DNA of 64,000 nt from Hordeum vulgare subsp. vulgare (GCF_904849725.1 NC_058518.1:217384741-217448740), one strand, 5' to 3'; counted from the stretch's first letter, positions 9,908 to 21,607 are shown. A program made the numbers and translations. Notes: generated from the sequence alone by a model not told the origin.

Positions 9908-12600
9908 AGGCCCCACGCGCGATCTTGGGCACAACGCGCCGCCAAAACCCAAGCGCGCCGTAGTGCGAGCCGCGCTCACTGGCTCGCGCCGCCGGGGGTT
10001 ACAATGGGAGGACCACCCGGGCACGCCTTGAATATCTACTAAGGCCAGCCCCTCCTGGGGATTCGATGGGAGCCGCTGGAGGCAGGGGGTTTGGCCGCAC
10101 TGGGAAGGCATAACCCAGCGCTTCCCGGTGTACTTCACAGAGCGAGGGAGGAGTACTGGAGGCTCGATTATGTCAACCCTTGGAGGCGGGCACAGCCTGA
10201 CAACGACCGCATCGGGGCACCTTCGGGCTATGGAGGAGGGAACACAAACCATCACTACAGCAGGAGGCACAAGCACGACCCCGTGGGCAGCCCCCACGCA
10301 AAAAGGTATGAACAACGCCATGGGGGTGGCACGCGCGGGTGTCTTCGCAGGAGTGCCCAGCACGGGTGTCATCGCGGGGCACACCTGCTGGACGGGAGCA
10401 GCTTCGAGCAGACGTCTGGGTTTGGGGACCGGGGACATCTCGCCTTGCACAGGGTGGACGCATCTTTGTGTCATGTGCGAGGGGCTCCAGCCTGGGGACT
10501 GAGGGTGGGGCACACGCCCATGTTCTGGGGCTAGACGATCCCAACCTGGGGGCCGGGGGACGTATATCTGCCCCTACCCCGTCGGTGCATGATGCCCGCC
10601 TGGTGGCAGAGGGTGGAACACATGCCCATGTCGCCAGCGCGGGCTTCGTTCAATCGCCAGCGGGTGTTCAGGTACCCGTCGTTGCCCTTAGGTCGGGCTA
10701 GCCCGGCCTAGGCACATGGCCAAGGGTACCAACGAGGGACCTGAGGGGCCCCGTCGAGACACGTTGGGCAGTGCCCCAGGGACTCAGGACTTACCATTTT
10801 GGCAAGCTCTCCGACCAGCGGGCGCTAGGGGATCCTCCCACACTCGAGGGCTCGCTGGGGATGGACCATGCCACGCCGCTACGAACCCGGGGACTACAAG
10901 CGGGGGACGCGCCTATGAGGCATGGGTCTCCCGAAGTGTTCCTGGGACCTACATCAACCCATGATGCCTCTGCACCGCCCACGCACCGCTTCATCACCTC
11001 CGCTCCATCGACCCTGCATCATCCTTCAATCCTTTCAGAACCTACTTCATCCTGTGACACTCTCACGTAATAACGAGCCAAGGCTGTATACACCTAGGGC
11101 CCCCCGAGGACGCGGAAGGGGTCCACACCACGCCTAGTGGAGAAGACGGAGGCAATCAACACAGTCCACCAATGACTTCCGGAATCAGGCGCCTAATGCC
11201 TCGGGGGTAGGGACACTCGCGAGGCCAAAGCGTCACCGCGACCTCCCAGATACACCCCCACCATGATTCTCTCAAGTAATAACGAGCCGAGGTTTTATAC
11301 GCCTAGCCCCCCCCCCCCCAAGGACGCAAGAGGGGTCACCCCACGCCTATTGGAAGCCCTATGCTCAGCGCTGGGGGGAGACGGAGGCGGTGAATTGGTA
11401 GGGAGCCAGACGCGGCTGTTTTCTCGGTCCTTCCTTGCGTTTTAAGTTGTGGCCCACCAGGGCCTCCCCTTTCTGTATTTTGAAGTATCGAAGGCTTCTT
11501 TGCTTAAAGTTTTCAAAATAATATACGGGCGGGAATTTCTTCTTTGTGTTTTCTCATTTTACCAAACTCGCGTTCTCTTTCTCCCTTTGTCCTGGTTGGT
11601 GCTTGACGGGAACCTCGGGAGATCCCCGGGCCTCCTGATGTAACCGCAAAAAGGCGCGGAGTGGGGAATCGCTCGAGCGTTAAAGGGGGCTCCTCAGCAT
11701 CGAGCCTCAGGAGTCTTACCGGTCATAAGGCCACTCGCCACCCCTTCTGTCGTCCTGGGCCTCAGGTCGATGCTAGGAGCGGCGGGGCCCTGCCCGGAGA
11801 AGTGCGTCGAACCTAATAGCGGTGGGGAAATGTGCAGGACTGGGACCTATCGATGTAGAGAGGTTTGAGTGTCAAAGGGGACTCCTGGAGCAACACGCCC
11901 TCGGAGCCTTACCGGTCAAAAGGCAACTTAGCCACCCAGGTGCCACCCATGTTGGCACCCAGGGCGTCGGGGCTTTGTCCTGTGGGGGACAACCTTGGTA
12001 AAAGGTTGTGCCTCACGACGGTAGGGTAATGTGCAGGACCGGGACCTGCAGACAAAGAGTGCTGAAAGGGTCCTCAAACCGCCCACAAGCAGGGAGGAGG
12101 CGCCATGAATGAAGCCACGCTTGCGGGCTAGTCCGTTAGCATTGCGAAAATAAGGGCTCGCACCTGCCATAGCTAGGAGGGAAGTCTCTTCAGAAAACGC
12201 GTTTAAAGGTCCAACCAGATACATCAAAGTTGCTACTAAACTCAATACATAACCCTATCAGGAGAGCAAAGTGGCGGATCAGGGGGACGCATTGTCGACG
12301 CAGTCCACGCCATGGCCTTCGAGAGCAAGCCTTGCCAGCAGGTCTTCCACGTGAACCTCGACCCATTCGGCCAATGCGGCACAGACTGTCTCCGGCACTG
12401 GATCAAGCACCTCAACGAAGTCGAAGTTTTGGTTGAGATGAAGGAGGTGGCTAAAGACGTCCGAGGCCACTTGACTCAAGAGGTCATGGCTCTTTTCCTC
12501 CGCAAGCGCGAGGGCCTTCTCGGAACCCTCATCAAGACGCTCCATGACGCGCAGGAAGAAGCCCAAGTACCCAGTGTTGTCAGGGACCAGGGGGCTGGAG
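9845..12600. repeat. Right arm of the large inverted repeat; noncoding part of copy A
   Basis: Counterpart of 5640-8616. From 9908 to 12278 I find no gene. It includes a C run near 11312-11325 and two diverged tandem units at about 11665-11840 and 11830-12060, each holding GTGGGGAA, TTACCGGTC and GTGTCAAAGGGG-type blocks. The GC-rich open frames on both strands here have no family resemblance. Confidence 0.65.
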
Positions 12601-13360
12601 GAACTCTTGCCACAGATGTCACTCAAAGCGCGGGAGGCTCTCCTCTCGAGGGATTGGAACATCTGGGAGCGTCCAAGTTGGAGGCTCCAAGCATGGACCG
12701 CCTCCTTGGAGGCCTCTTCAACCAGGGTAGCAGCAACATGAGACAACTTACCTTCGGCAGTAGCCTCGGCGTCCAGCGCGACCTGTCGGCGTTTCTATTC
12801 TTGATCCAACCTTTTCCGGAGGGCCTAGACCTCGTTTTTAGGTGGCAATGGCGCTCGAGAAAGCGGGACTCTAGGAGCCTCAGCTTCACTCGATAGTCAA
12901 GGAGAAGGGAACGTGGAGCCTCCGCCACCCCCTTCTCCACCCTCTCCTGAAGCTCTTCCTCACGAGAGGCGAGGGATTCCTCGTCAAGCGACACCTGGCC
13001 CTCCCTCACTTCCAGGCGCTCCTGCTCCACGCTCTTCTCCACCTCTGCAAGCACCAGCGAATCGATGGACGCCTGAAAGCCCACACCGGTAGGGGAGGAC
13101 ACAGTAGGCGAACCCCTTAGGGCAGCCCATTGTTGAACCTGCTCTTCAAGGTTGGCGATGAGGGCGCGAAGCTCCCTGTGGTGATCCTCAAAGTTCCTGC
13201 ACCGACAATTAGCCTCCTGATCCTCGGAGAGAGTGCGCTCGTGGGCTTCCTCCACTGCGGCAAGAGATGCCTCTCCCTCCGCGCGGGCGTGCTCCCGCTG
13301 TAGACGACCACGGTTCACGTCGACATCAAGCTGGCGCCACCCAGCTCTAGGTGTCGGCAC
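12279..13360 (-). pseudogene. C-terminal coiled-coil part of the Gypsy opposite-strand ORF (copy A)
   Basis: Two overlapping minus-strand frames, 13360 to about 12750 and 12746 to 12279, read as one protein broken by a frameshift near 12750. The first is a long coiled coil (heptad-like E, A, L, R, Q; for example EEELQERVEKGVAE). The second carries the globular tail DVFSHLLHLNQNFDFVEVLDPVPE, homologous to copy B (5221-5934). The order is the same as in copy B, and the strand is opposite to the LTR transcription direction. Function unknown; a coiled coil suggests oligomerisation. Confidence 0.55.
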
Positions 13361-13492
13361 TCACTTTCCTAGCGAGATTCGTGACAGGCAAGCCCTACCC
13401 CCAGGCATTGAAGCACACCCTCCATGGTATGGAGGAAGCCACACGGTGCGGCGCGCGAACCCACGACAGGCTCCAGTAGCCAACTAGAGTTC

Positions 13493-14206
13493 TCACCTTC
13501 TACGCGACGAAGGGAGAAGCGCGCGGGGAGCCTCCCGGCCTGAGTCCATGCTCGGGGGCTGGGGGCTCACGCGCAGGCGTCTCGTTGGGAGTAAGCTCCC
13601 CCTGAGGCCAAACATCGCCAAGCGGACGGGGTCTAAAGGGGGGTGCAGCATGACCCTAGGAGGGACCACAGGCGAGGGGAGTATCACTCCTTCGGAGAGC
13701 CGGTGGCCGCGAGCAAGAAAGACCGTGGGACGCTCACACGCGAGAGACCCGGAAGGTTGAAGTCCTCGGGATGCAAGGGAAGAGAACGCAGGATGCTCGA
13801 TGATCTCAGGGGTAGACAACACCGACCCGCCTCCTCCGTCGCTGGTGGGAAACCTACGGAACAAGGGCTCTGAAGGAAGACGCAAAAGGAAAGAACGAAA
13901 GGGGGATACAGACGGTTACTCATCTATGGTAGTCCACTTCTTCTTCACCGGAGCCCGCCGAGTTTGGGGGTGGCCACCCTCGGGCGACGTCCTTTTTCCG
14001 GCCGGCATGGGTGGCCTGGCAAGGGGGCTCGGCAGCCCTCGGCCGATGCTCGAAGGCAGTGGCGACAATCTCAACCATTGATTGGTCGCCATCACCGACC
14101 CCGGCTCGACTAGGAGCAAGGGCCAGGGGAGCACGCGGCGATGCATCGCCCGCTCTGGCTGCGGGAGGGGAGACACGACCAGAGTTCCCATGGTCCTGAA
14201 CCCCAA
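13493..14206 (-). pseudogene. Proline-rich middle of the same opposite-strand ORF (copy A)
   Basis: Minus-strand frames 14206-13916 and 13885-13493 are Pro/Ser/Arg-rich with a KKKW segment near 13935. They lie between the PF04195-like head (19971-19109) and the coiled coil (13360 down), which is where such proteins have a low-complexity linker. The solo LTR inserted immediately upstream at 14216. A stop and probably a frameshift separate the two frames. Assigned by position and composition only. Confidence 0.4.
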
Positions 14207-14774
14207 GGGCCGAAATGTGACAGCCCGATGCCGACGTTCCAGAAGATTCCCCTTTCTTTCCGTTTTCGTCGTGTGTCTATTTTCTGTTGTCGCATCATCA
14301 TCCCATCATTCGCATCATCTGCATTCCATCGGCATCTCCGTTGCCGCCAGTTTTCAAAACTTGCATCCGTTGTTAGTTGCCGGTTTGCGTCGTTGTTCGT
14401 TCTGAGCCCGACCGCACACGCACGCGCCCGCGGCATCGTCAAAACCCTGTTTTAAAAGTGTGCATAAAACTTTCTCTGATCGAGTTGAAACTTGGCACGC
14501 GGTCGTGATTAGTTATAGCTAGGCCGCCTGTCGAATTTCGTCGCGATCGGAGTATGTCTGGTAACCGAACGGTCGACCGTAGCGGCACCGTATTCGGTCT
14601 ACCATCGGATGTTTGTCGGTGTTTTAAAATTGTCGCCGCGCCGCCCGTTTCCCCTCTCATCTCCGGATACCCCCTCTACACAGCCTCGTACCCGTTCCCG
14701 CGTTCGAAATTATACGATTCTGACTGCGTGGTTGGATCCGGAACGCGATTCCGGTTAACCTAGCCCCGCATTTG

Positions 14775-14785
14775 TCTATATATAG
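14775..14785 (+). promoter_or_regulatory. TATA box in the long LTR
   Basis: TCTATATATAG lies 560 bp into the LTR, immediately before a GC-rich leader starting near 14800. This sets the LTR orientation as plus. Confidence 0.6.
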
Positions 14786-15491
14786 GCCCTCCTCCTAATT
14801 TTTAGACAGCCATCCCTCTCCACCTCGAAAACCGCGCCCCTAACCCTAGCCTCCCACCTCTCCCCTGCCTCCCACCAGCAGCCGCCGCCGGCATGCTCCA
14901 GCCCGCGCGAGGCCCTCCGGGCCCATCCGACCGCCACCGCCCGCAGCGCCCCAGGGCGCCCGCCCCTCCAGCGCGCCCGCGCCTCCAGCGTGCCCACGCC
15001 CGAGGTAGAGCCCCGCTCCCGAGGACGCTGCCTTGACCCGCCGCCAGCCCATCATCGCCGGATCCCGCCGCCCCCTCGGTTCCACGTGCCGGTGCCCGAG
15101 CAGCAGCTCCTGCCGGCCCCATTCCCCAACAAGGTCGCCGGGATCTGAGCTCCCCGCCGGCCTCCGCTCTAGATCCCGCAAGCACCCACGTGGAGTGCTG
15201 CCGTCGTCGCAAAAGGGGATCCCAGCCTCGGATCCGCCCGTGGTCGTCGGTCACCGCGCTCCCTCGCCGTGCCTCACCGGTCACCGCCACGGGAGACCGC
15301 CGCTGCCGCCCGGCCGAGCTCGGGAGCAGAGGGACGGGATGATGCGACGAAGCCCTCGCCGCCAGCTCCTCTGGCGGGCCACCCGCCTCCCTGCCCCGCT
15401 AGCTGGCCCAGTCGGCCACCGAGTCTAGTCGGCCCGCTCTAACCGCTCCCAAGCCGGCCTGCCTCCCCCTCTAGCAGGCCTTGAGCCCAAG

Positions 15492-18400
15492 GTGAGGATT
15501 CCATCCCCGCATCCCTATCCCGCGCCCTTGGCGCTATTTACTGAATTGCGCCTCCAGATTCGGCCCGTTTGCATTTAGGATATTTCTGTGTTTAAATAAT
15601 TTCAAGGATTATTAGATATTTAAGACTCCCGTATCTTTTAATCCGTAAGTCGGAACGAGGCGTATAGTATATGTATTTCCTGTAATTTTGCGCGTAGAAC
15701 ACGATTTCACAACTTGCATATTTGTTTGTTGTAGTTTAGCGTGCCTAATGCATAAATGTACGTGCTGTCCCGATAGGATGTAGTCCGTATTAATTTCTCG
15801 TGCGTGTTCGGATTGCTCGGATATCGTAGTATAAATGACCATGTTTTAGGAACCATTATTCCATGTATTTTATAGCGGTCATTGGTATCTTTGCGTGTAG
15901 GGTTTGCCGGTAGTTTATTTTCCCGTGTATAGGTTATTTTCTCGCATTTTCGTGTGGCATTATATTGTTGTGCAACCCCACATATTTTATATGTTTCTGG
16001 GGTAGAAAAGGATTTTTCTATGCAATTAGTTTTAGCTTTTGAGAAAGTTATTTCGTGCGATATTTTGCCGTGATGCCCTTTTGTTTATTTTGTGGGATTT
16101 ATTCCGTGCGTCGTTTGACGGAGTTGTCAACTAGAGAGTTGTTCTTGGATGTTAGTCTAGCCCCTGGTATTTTTAGTTGCAATATAAATGCATGTTTAGG
16201 TGTGTTTTGCTTGCTCTCAAGTTGCTAGAAATAGTGCTGTTTTAGAGATGCTGAAATATTTCTAAGTCTGGAATCTGTTATATTTTGTTGATGACTTCGC
16301 TTGCTTCTATCTTTTGATCTGTAGCTCTTTTGAGGTTGGTGCGATGGAGTTAGTTCTAACCCTTGCATTTCTCTAGCATGCTGTGAATTTTCATGCCTTT
16401 TGGAAACATGTAGCGTAACTTTTTGCTGCTGTCAATATAGCTTCACATCGAAAACTGCACTTTGATGAGGTGTAATTTTCACTAAGTCTGAAATAGAGTG
16501 TGAGATGCCATTTTGTGTCTTCTTTCCCTAGTGATCCATGATGCCATGCTAGTTGTTGTTAGTTGTTTGTAATAGTGCTTCTTTCCCTCTTTTGTGTCAT
16601 GCTTTCCTTGAGTTTATTGGAGTTGTGTAGCCCGTAGTTGTGGGGCGTAGAAAATGCTATGTGGCTGGTTTTGGCAGATTGTAGAGATTTCTTGTTTTTC
16701 TCGTAGTTGTTGAACCGTAGCTCCGATTTGATCGTGTCCTACATGAAACTTTCTTAGAATCTCGTGCAGTTTCATTTTCTCTTGCTGATTGTATGTTTTG
16801 AAGTGCTCGTGACCGTCATTGCACACATATTGCATTCATGCCATCATATCTTGCGGTGCTTGTATCTTTTGAACCGTAGCTCCGTTGGAGATGTTCTTTA
16901 TGTGTAGATTGCTTGAAATGACGCGTAGAATCACGTGAACCTATTTGTTTTGCTGTTTAACAACCAATTAAATGTGTTAGTTCAGATCTGGACAGAATTG
17001 TAAATTAACATGTGAGGTCGTTTCGGAGATGCTATATGTCATTTCTGACCTCTTTTAAAATGCCTAGATAGATAGTTTAATTACGCTTCACCTCTTGCCA
17101 TGTTTAACCACATTCAATATTGGCATGTATTTAATCGGGATAGAACTAAATAAATTAACATGAATTTAATGTGTAGTGTTTGATTGTGTGAATTGTCATG
17201 CCATGACTTGCATGTATTCAGCTCGTCATGCATCATTTGTGTTGTGCATCGTGTGGTGAATATCGTGTGTTGATTCTTGTTTCCGGTTTGCTTCGTCTCG
17301 ATAGAGTTCCGCAAGCGTGTTGGATGTGAGGACCCGTTCGACTATGTCTGTTCGTCTGCGTCACGGAGGCATTCTTCTTCCAAGCGGGATCTCAAGCAAG
17401 ATGACCATTTCCCCATATACCATTACTATCATTGCCATGCTAGTTATTTCGCTTCTATCGATTATGTCTCGTTGCCTACCACATGTTAAATTCAGCCTCT
17501 CAACAATGCCATGAAAACCTTCAACCTGTTCAACCTAGCAAACCACTGATTGGTTATGTTACCGCTTGCTTAACCCTGTGTTAGCGTTGCTAGTTGCAGG
17601 TGCAGTTGCTTTCATGTGAAAACATGGGTTCCTTGTTATATCACCATTTTTAAATGCTATTTAATTTAATGCACCTATATACTTGGTAAAATGTGGAAGG
17701 CTCGGCCTTTCTAGCCTGGTGTTTTGTTCCACCTTTGCCCCCTTAGTTTCGGGTACCGGTGTTATGTTCCATAATTGAGCGCTCCTAACACGATCGGGGT
17801 TGTTATGGGGACCCCCTTGATAATTCGTTTTAGATTAAAGCTGGTCTGGCAAGGCCCAACTTTGGTACTACATTTGCCTAATAACCTAATAAACTTCCAT
17901 AGGGACTTTCCGGACCCCGAGGATAATTCAATCAACCCCCCGGGCCAGTGCTCCGCATGAGTTTTGGTCCATCCACCTAGCAGTCGGCGGTGCCACCTCG
18001 GGGCAACTCGAGGTTTGGCTACCGTCCACTATGCATAGACAGTGTGTCCTGAGAACGAGATATGCCGCCCCTATCGGGTTCGTCGACACACCGGGTGGCC
18101 TTGCTAGATTAGTTTTACCTTTGACGAGATATCTTGTGCATCGGGATTCCGGTGATGCTTTGGGCAATCTCAGAGTTGAGGTTTTCCACTAAGGAGTCCG
18201 ACGAGATCGCGAGTGTCGTGATTGAGGATTTCTATGCGGCTTGTGGTAATTTGTGATGGACTAGTTGGAGCACCCCTGCAGGGTTAAATCTTTCGGAAAG
18301 TCGTGCTCGCGGTTATGTGGCAACGTGGAAACTTTGTTTAACACTGGTTCTAGATAACTTGAACTTAATTAATTAAAATATGCCAACTGTGTGCGTAACC

Positions 18401-18698
18401 GTGACATTCTCTTTCGTGAGTTCCTTCTCCGATCGAGGACACGGTGGGGTTATGTCTGACGTAGGTAGGTGTTCAGGATCATTCATTTGATCATCAGTAG
18501 TCACGTCCGTTATGCGTAGATCTCCCCCCTCTTATTTCCTGTACTCGTAAGTTTAGCCACCAAACATATGCTTAGCCGCTGCTGCAACCTCACCACTTAA
18601 CCATGCCTCACCCATTAAGCTTTGCTAGTCTTGATACCTTTGGATATGAGATTGCTGAGTCCCTTGTGGCTCACAGTTTACTACAACACCAGTTGCAG
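15492..18698 (+). other. Intron-like segment within the long LTR
   Basis: A consensus donor, CCCAAG then GTGAGG, stands at 15492, and a good acceptor, CAGTTGCAG, ends at 18698. Base composition switches sharply from GC-rich to T-rich at the donor and stays T-rich through most of the interval. Whether splicing occurs is inference. Confidence 0.4.
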
Positions 18699-19108
18699 GT
18701 ACATGTAAAAGTTACTTGACGCGAGCGTGTTGATTGTTCATTTGGAGTTGCTTCTTCTTCTTCTTCATCGATCTAGGATGGGTTTCAGGCCGGCAGCCTG
18801 GGATAGCAAGGATGGACGTCGTTCTTCTTTTGTCGTTTGTTTTTGTCCATAGTCGGACCCTGCTCTTACTCTTGATGATTATGTAATGTACTGAAGTGAC
18901 TCTGATGTAGCTTGTGGCGTGTGTAAGCTAACTCTGTTGTATACCTCTTCTTTTCAGTACATGTACTTGTAACGATATCCATTCTTGCGACACGACGAGA
19001 TGCGCTTCTATCCCTGACGAGGCCTTCATGCCAAAATGAGGATAGGGTCGCATCTTGGGCGTGACACGAAATCCCCCCGGGTGTCACCTCCTTCGTAGGG
19101 TGGAACCC

Positions 19109-19971
19109 CTAGTGAGCGAAGAGTGGCATCTCCATGACGAGAGCTTCCAGGGCCTTGAAGTTATATAATGGGAGGCCATTATGGGGAAATCGTCGGGATT
19201 GCCACCAGTTAGCCGACAGAATAGCACGCACAAAGACGTCGGAGGAAAGAGGCATGATTTGGATCCTCATTGGGTCTCGAGGTCCTGTATAGGCCCACAT
19301 TGGACGGGAGTAGCGCTGGAGAGGAGCAATCCGTCGACAGATAAACTCCCACACCACGATCTCCATCATCTCTCCAGCCGGGAATCATCAAGCTCCTCGC
19401 GCATCCACCCCCGGTTCGGTGTTGCGGGGGTCTATGGGGGCTGGAACAGGGCCCCGGACTCGACGGTTTTGACCTGCACCCACTGCCGTGGGAACCCCTC
19501 TGCTTTGGGGAGGAGCTCAGCGCCAAGGGCCCCATGGACCGATGCGTCGGCCGCTTTCAAGGACACGCATCCAAAGCACTGCTTCGCTGATATCGATTCG
19601 AGGGAGAAGAAGTGGAGGAGCAATGCCACGGAAGGAGCGACGCCCACAAAGGCCTCACATAAGAACGGGAAGGCCGAAAGGAGAACCAAAGAGCTCGGGT
19701 CAAGATGGAGCGCGTGGATCTGGTAATGTGAAAGCACTGCACCGAGGAAGTTCGAGAACGGCGGAAGTACACCAGAAAGGAGGGCGTGGATATGAAGAGG
19801 AACCACGGGGGACGCCATCTCGCCCCTAGGCCATGAACCTAGCCAGATCTGGGTGGCCGCCCACTCATTGGATCCAGCTGCGACCACCAGTCGGACCTTC
19901 TCCAACCCCTCGAAGTTCACCATTGTTGACCGGCCCAACGCGGGCTGAGGCGCAGCTTTCTGAGACATCAC
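19109..19971 (-). pseudogene. N-terminal PF04195-like domain of the opposite-strand ORF (copy A)
   Basis: Minus-strand frames 19971-19432 and 19369-19109 (with 19535-19209 between) carry a domain matching copy C: LPPFSNFLGAVLSHYQIHAL, then LCEAFVGVAPSVAL and a later block ending about 19109. The pattern resembles the 'putative gypsy type transposon' domain (PF04195). At least two frameshifts break it, and the solo LTR at 14216-19066 separates it from the remainder. The presumed start lies near 19971, about 230 bp from the 3' LTR and pointing away from it. Confidence 0.55.
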
Positions 19972-20191
19972 GAGAAGAATGAGGGTAAGGCGACACGACG
20001 CGGGGGATTCGGGAGGAAGAACTGGCGGCGGAATCGATAGGAGGATATGGCAGCGTGCAGGCGCAGGTTAGGAGTTCCTGCACAAAGAAGACAGGTCCGC
20101 AATTGAAAGGCCTGGCACGTAGGCGTTTAGGGCCCGTGACGCTTCATGCTGACCTCGAGGCTTCATCGAGAAGCCAGCCTGGGCGTGCGTT

Positions 20192-20206
20192 GGGCCCGGG
20201 GGGTAC
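20192..20206 (+). other. Polypurine tract of Gypsy copy A
   Basis: GGGCCCGGGGGGTAC precedes the TGTCGGTGTTC start of the 3' LTR. A matching GGCCCGGGGCTAC precedes the copy C LTR (35080-35092). Confidence 0.65.
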
Positions 20207-20742
20207 TGTCGGTGTTCTGGAAATGGGGGTACCTAGACCTGCGTGCGTGCGGCCCAGGGTTGGCCCACTTCACCACGCAAACCAATGGGCCCGACATCAC
20301 TCGAGGAAAGGCCCTCGTGAGGGGCCAATCCTCGTGAAGAAGAATGGCATCAAGACCCGCAGGGGGCCTCCTCAAGACCCTTCCGGAGCGGGGGATATTC
20401 TGAGGCGAGGCCCGACCTCAGGATTCAAATATGACGCTAAAGAAGGACAAGCAGGCAGCGGACAACAGGATGGAGCAGTTTCCCCTTTGGTGCAAAGGGG
20501 CCAAGAACGAACGCAGGTTCCCAAGGCATCTTCTAAAGGTTTCCATTTTGGTGCAACAAGACCCTGGCCGCCTACCGGTAGGACGGACGTCATCCCTCAG
20601 CCAGCCCGTGCAATGCTGGAAGTTACTTTGCACACGAAGACAACTTTTGGATAGCGGAAGCACGTTCCCCTGTCCCCCTTCGAAATTGGCCATTGTGGGA
20701 TCCCTTCCCACTGAAACGATAAGGGAAGAGGACCGAGGCCAC
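20207..20742 (+). repeat. Truncated 3' LTR of copy A
   Basis: Aligns with the first about 535 bp of the 5' LTR at 8622, then breaks off after GACCGAGGCCAC. The following bases are the reverse complement of LTR sequence, so about 350 bp of its 3' end is missing. Confidence 0.8.
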
Positions 20743-20747
20743 ATCCA

Positions 20748-21308
20748 CCTCCGGAGGCTAGGTGGCCTTTGTGTGGTGCCAGTGGGTGAATGAATGGATC
20801 AGATCTTTATGAAGTAATATATATATATATATATATATAGTGGCGGCCCCGGTCCTCTTCCCTTATCGTTTCGGCGGGAAGGGATCCCACAATGGCCAAT
20901 TTTGAAGGGGAACACGGGAACATGCTCCCCTTCCCAAAGGTAGTCTTCGCCTGCAAAGTAGCTGCCAGTGCTGGAGAGACGGTTCCAGGGATGACGTCGG
21001 TCCTGCTGGCGTGCGGCGATGGTGTTGTTTCACCAGAAAGGACATATTTGGAAGATGCCTTGGGAACCCCGGTCCGTACTTGCCCCCCTTTTCACAAAAG
21101 GGGAAACTGCTTCGTCCTGCTGTCTGCTGCTCGCCTGTCTTTCCTGCGCGTCATCCTTGACTCCTAGGGCCGGGTCTCGCCTTGAAATATCCGCCTCTCT
21201 GGAGGGGTCCTGATGAGGCCCCCTAAGGGTCTTGATGTTGTTCCTCCTCGCGAGGCTTGGCCCCTCGCGAGGACCTTGCATTGAGTGGTGTCACGCCCGA
21301 TTGTGCTC
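20748..21308 (-). repeat. Inverted Gypsy LTR remnant (probably 5' LTR of copy B)
   Basis: Starting CCTCCGGAGGCTAGGTGG, this is LTR sequence in reverse. It is recognisable from the AAGGCCACC/CCTCCGGAGG block back to near the LTR start (CCCGATTGTGCTC matches the copy C LTR inverted). About 75 bp of the LTR start is missing at 21308. Orientation and position fit the lost 5' LTR of copy B. Confidence 0.75.
20816..20840. repeat. (TA)n microsatellite
   Basis: About 12 TA units, an expansion of the TATATATATA box within the inverted LTR. Likely polymorphic. Confidence 0.95.
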
Positions 21309-21607
21309 CTTCTCGCCCTCTGCCATCACGACTGCGACATCGCCCAGGGCATCGAAGGCCTTGTTCAGGACGCCCTAGACGTATACCGGAGTCCTCTGGA
21401 TCTCCCCTTGAGGAGCCCCTAGTGCTGTCGCAGGCGGAGTCGTTAGGGAGGCAGCCTCACGAGGGATGGGGGCTCCGAAGTTTGCTCGTAGATTGCGAGC
21501 ATTGGCACATCAGTGGACTGAGGGCCCTCAAGAGCCTGCCCCTCGAGCAACAGCACCGCCACGACCGCCTCAGGATGCTTCGGGGGTCTGGAGGCTTGGA
21601 GACCAAG
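21309..21607. mobile_element. Gypsy copy C, left piece
   Basis: Sequence between the inverted LTR and the CACTA element. Because the CACTA has a perfect AAG duplication, this joins to 33281 onward and belongs to copy C. It lies where the low-complexity middle or coiled-coil region of the opposite-strand ORF is expected, but no clean frame remains. Confidence 0.55.

Larger units (their letters stand above)
14216..19066 (+). repeat. Solo LTR, 4851 bp, long-LTR Gypsy (Sukkula/LARD-like)
   Basis: Starts TGTGACAGCCCGATGCC, ends GGGCGTGACA, and is flanked by perfect 5-bp duplications CGAAA at 14211-14215 and 19067-19071. Removing it rejoins the opposite-strand ORF of copy A. There is no primer site, polypurine tract or coding domain inside, so it is an LTR left by intra-element recombination. 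Inside are a TATA box (14775), a GC-rich leader (about 14800-15490), a 3.2-kb T-rich intron-like segment and a 3' portion with polyadenylation-type sequence. The length resembles LARD/Sukkula LTRs; exact family not assigned. Confidence 0.85.
8622..20742 (+). mobile_element. Gypsy-like retrotransposon copy A without recognisable pol
   Basis: Structure: 5' LTR (8622-9504), primer-site region (9505-9592), short gag-like ORF, about 2.3 kb noncoding, an ORF on the opposite strand (19971 down to 12279, split by a solo LTR), polypurine tract (20192-20206) and a truncated 3' LTR (20207-20742). I see no RT, integrase or protease, so it looks non-autonomous. The opposite-strand ORF between gag and the 3' LTR recalls the arrangement reported for maize Grande (gene23); that comparison is from memory. 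It inserted into copy B; GCGTC (8617-8621) is the presumed target copy, its partner deleted. Confidence 0.7.

Noticed and set aside
14800..15490. GC-rich segment after a TATA box as a host gene promoter and first exon
   Set aside because: It lies between TG...CA ends with a perfect 5-bp target duplication, so it belongs to an LTR.
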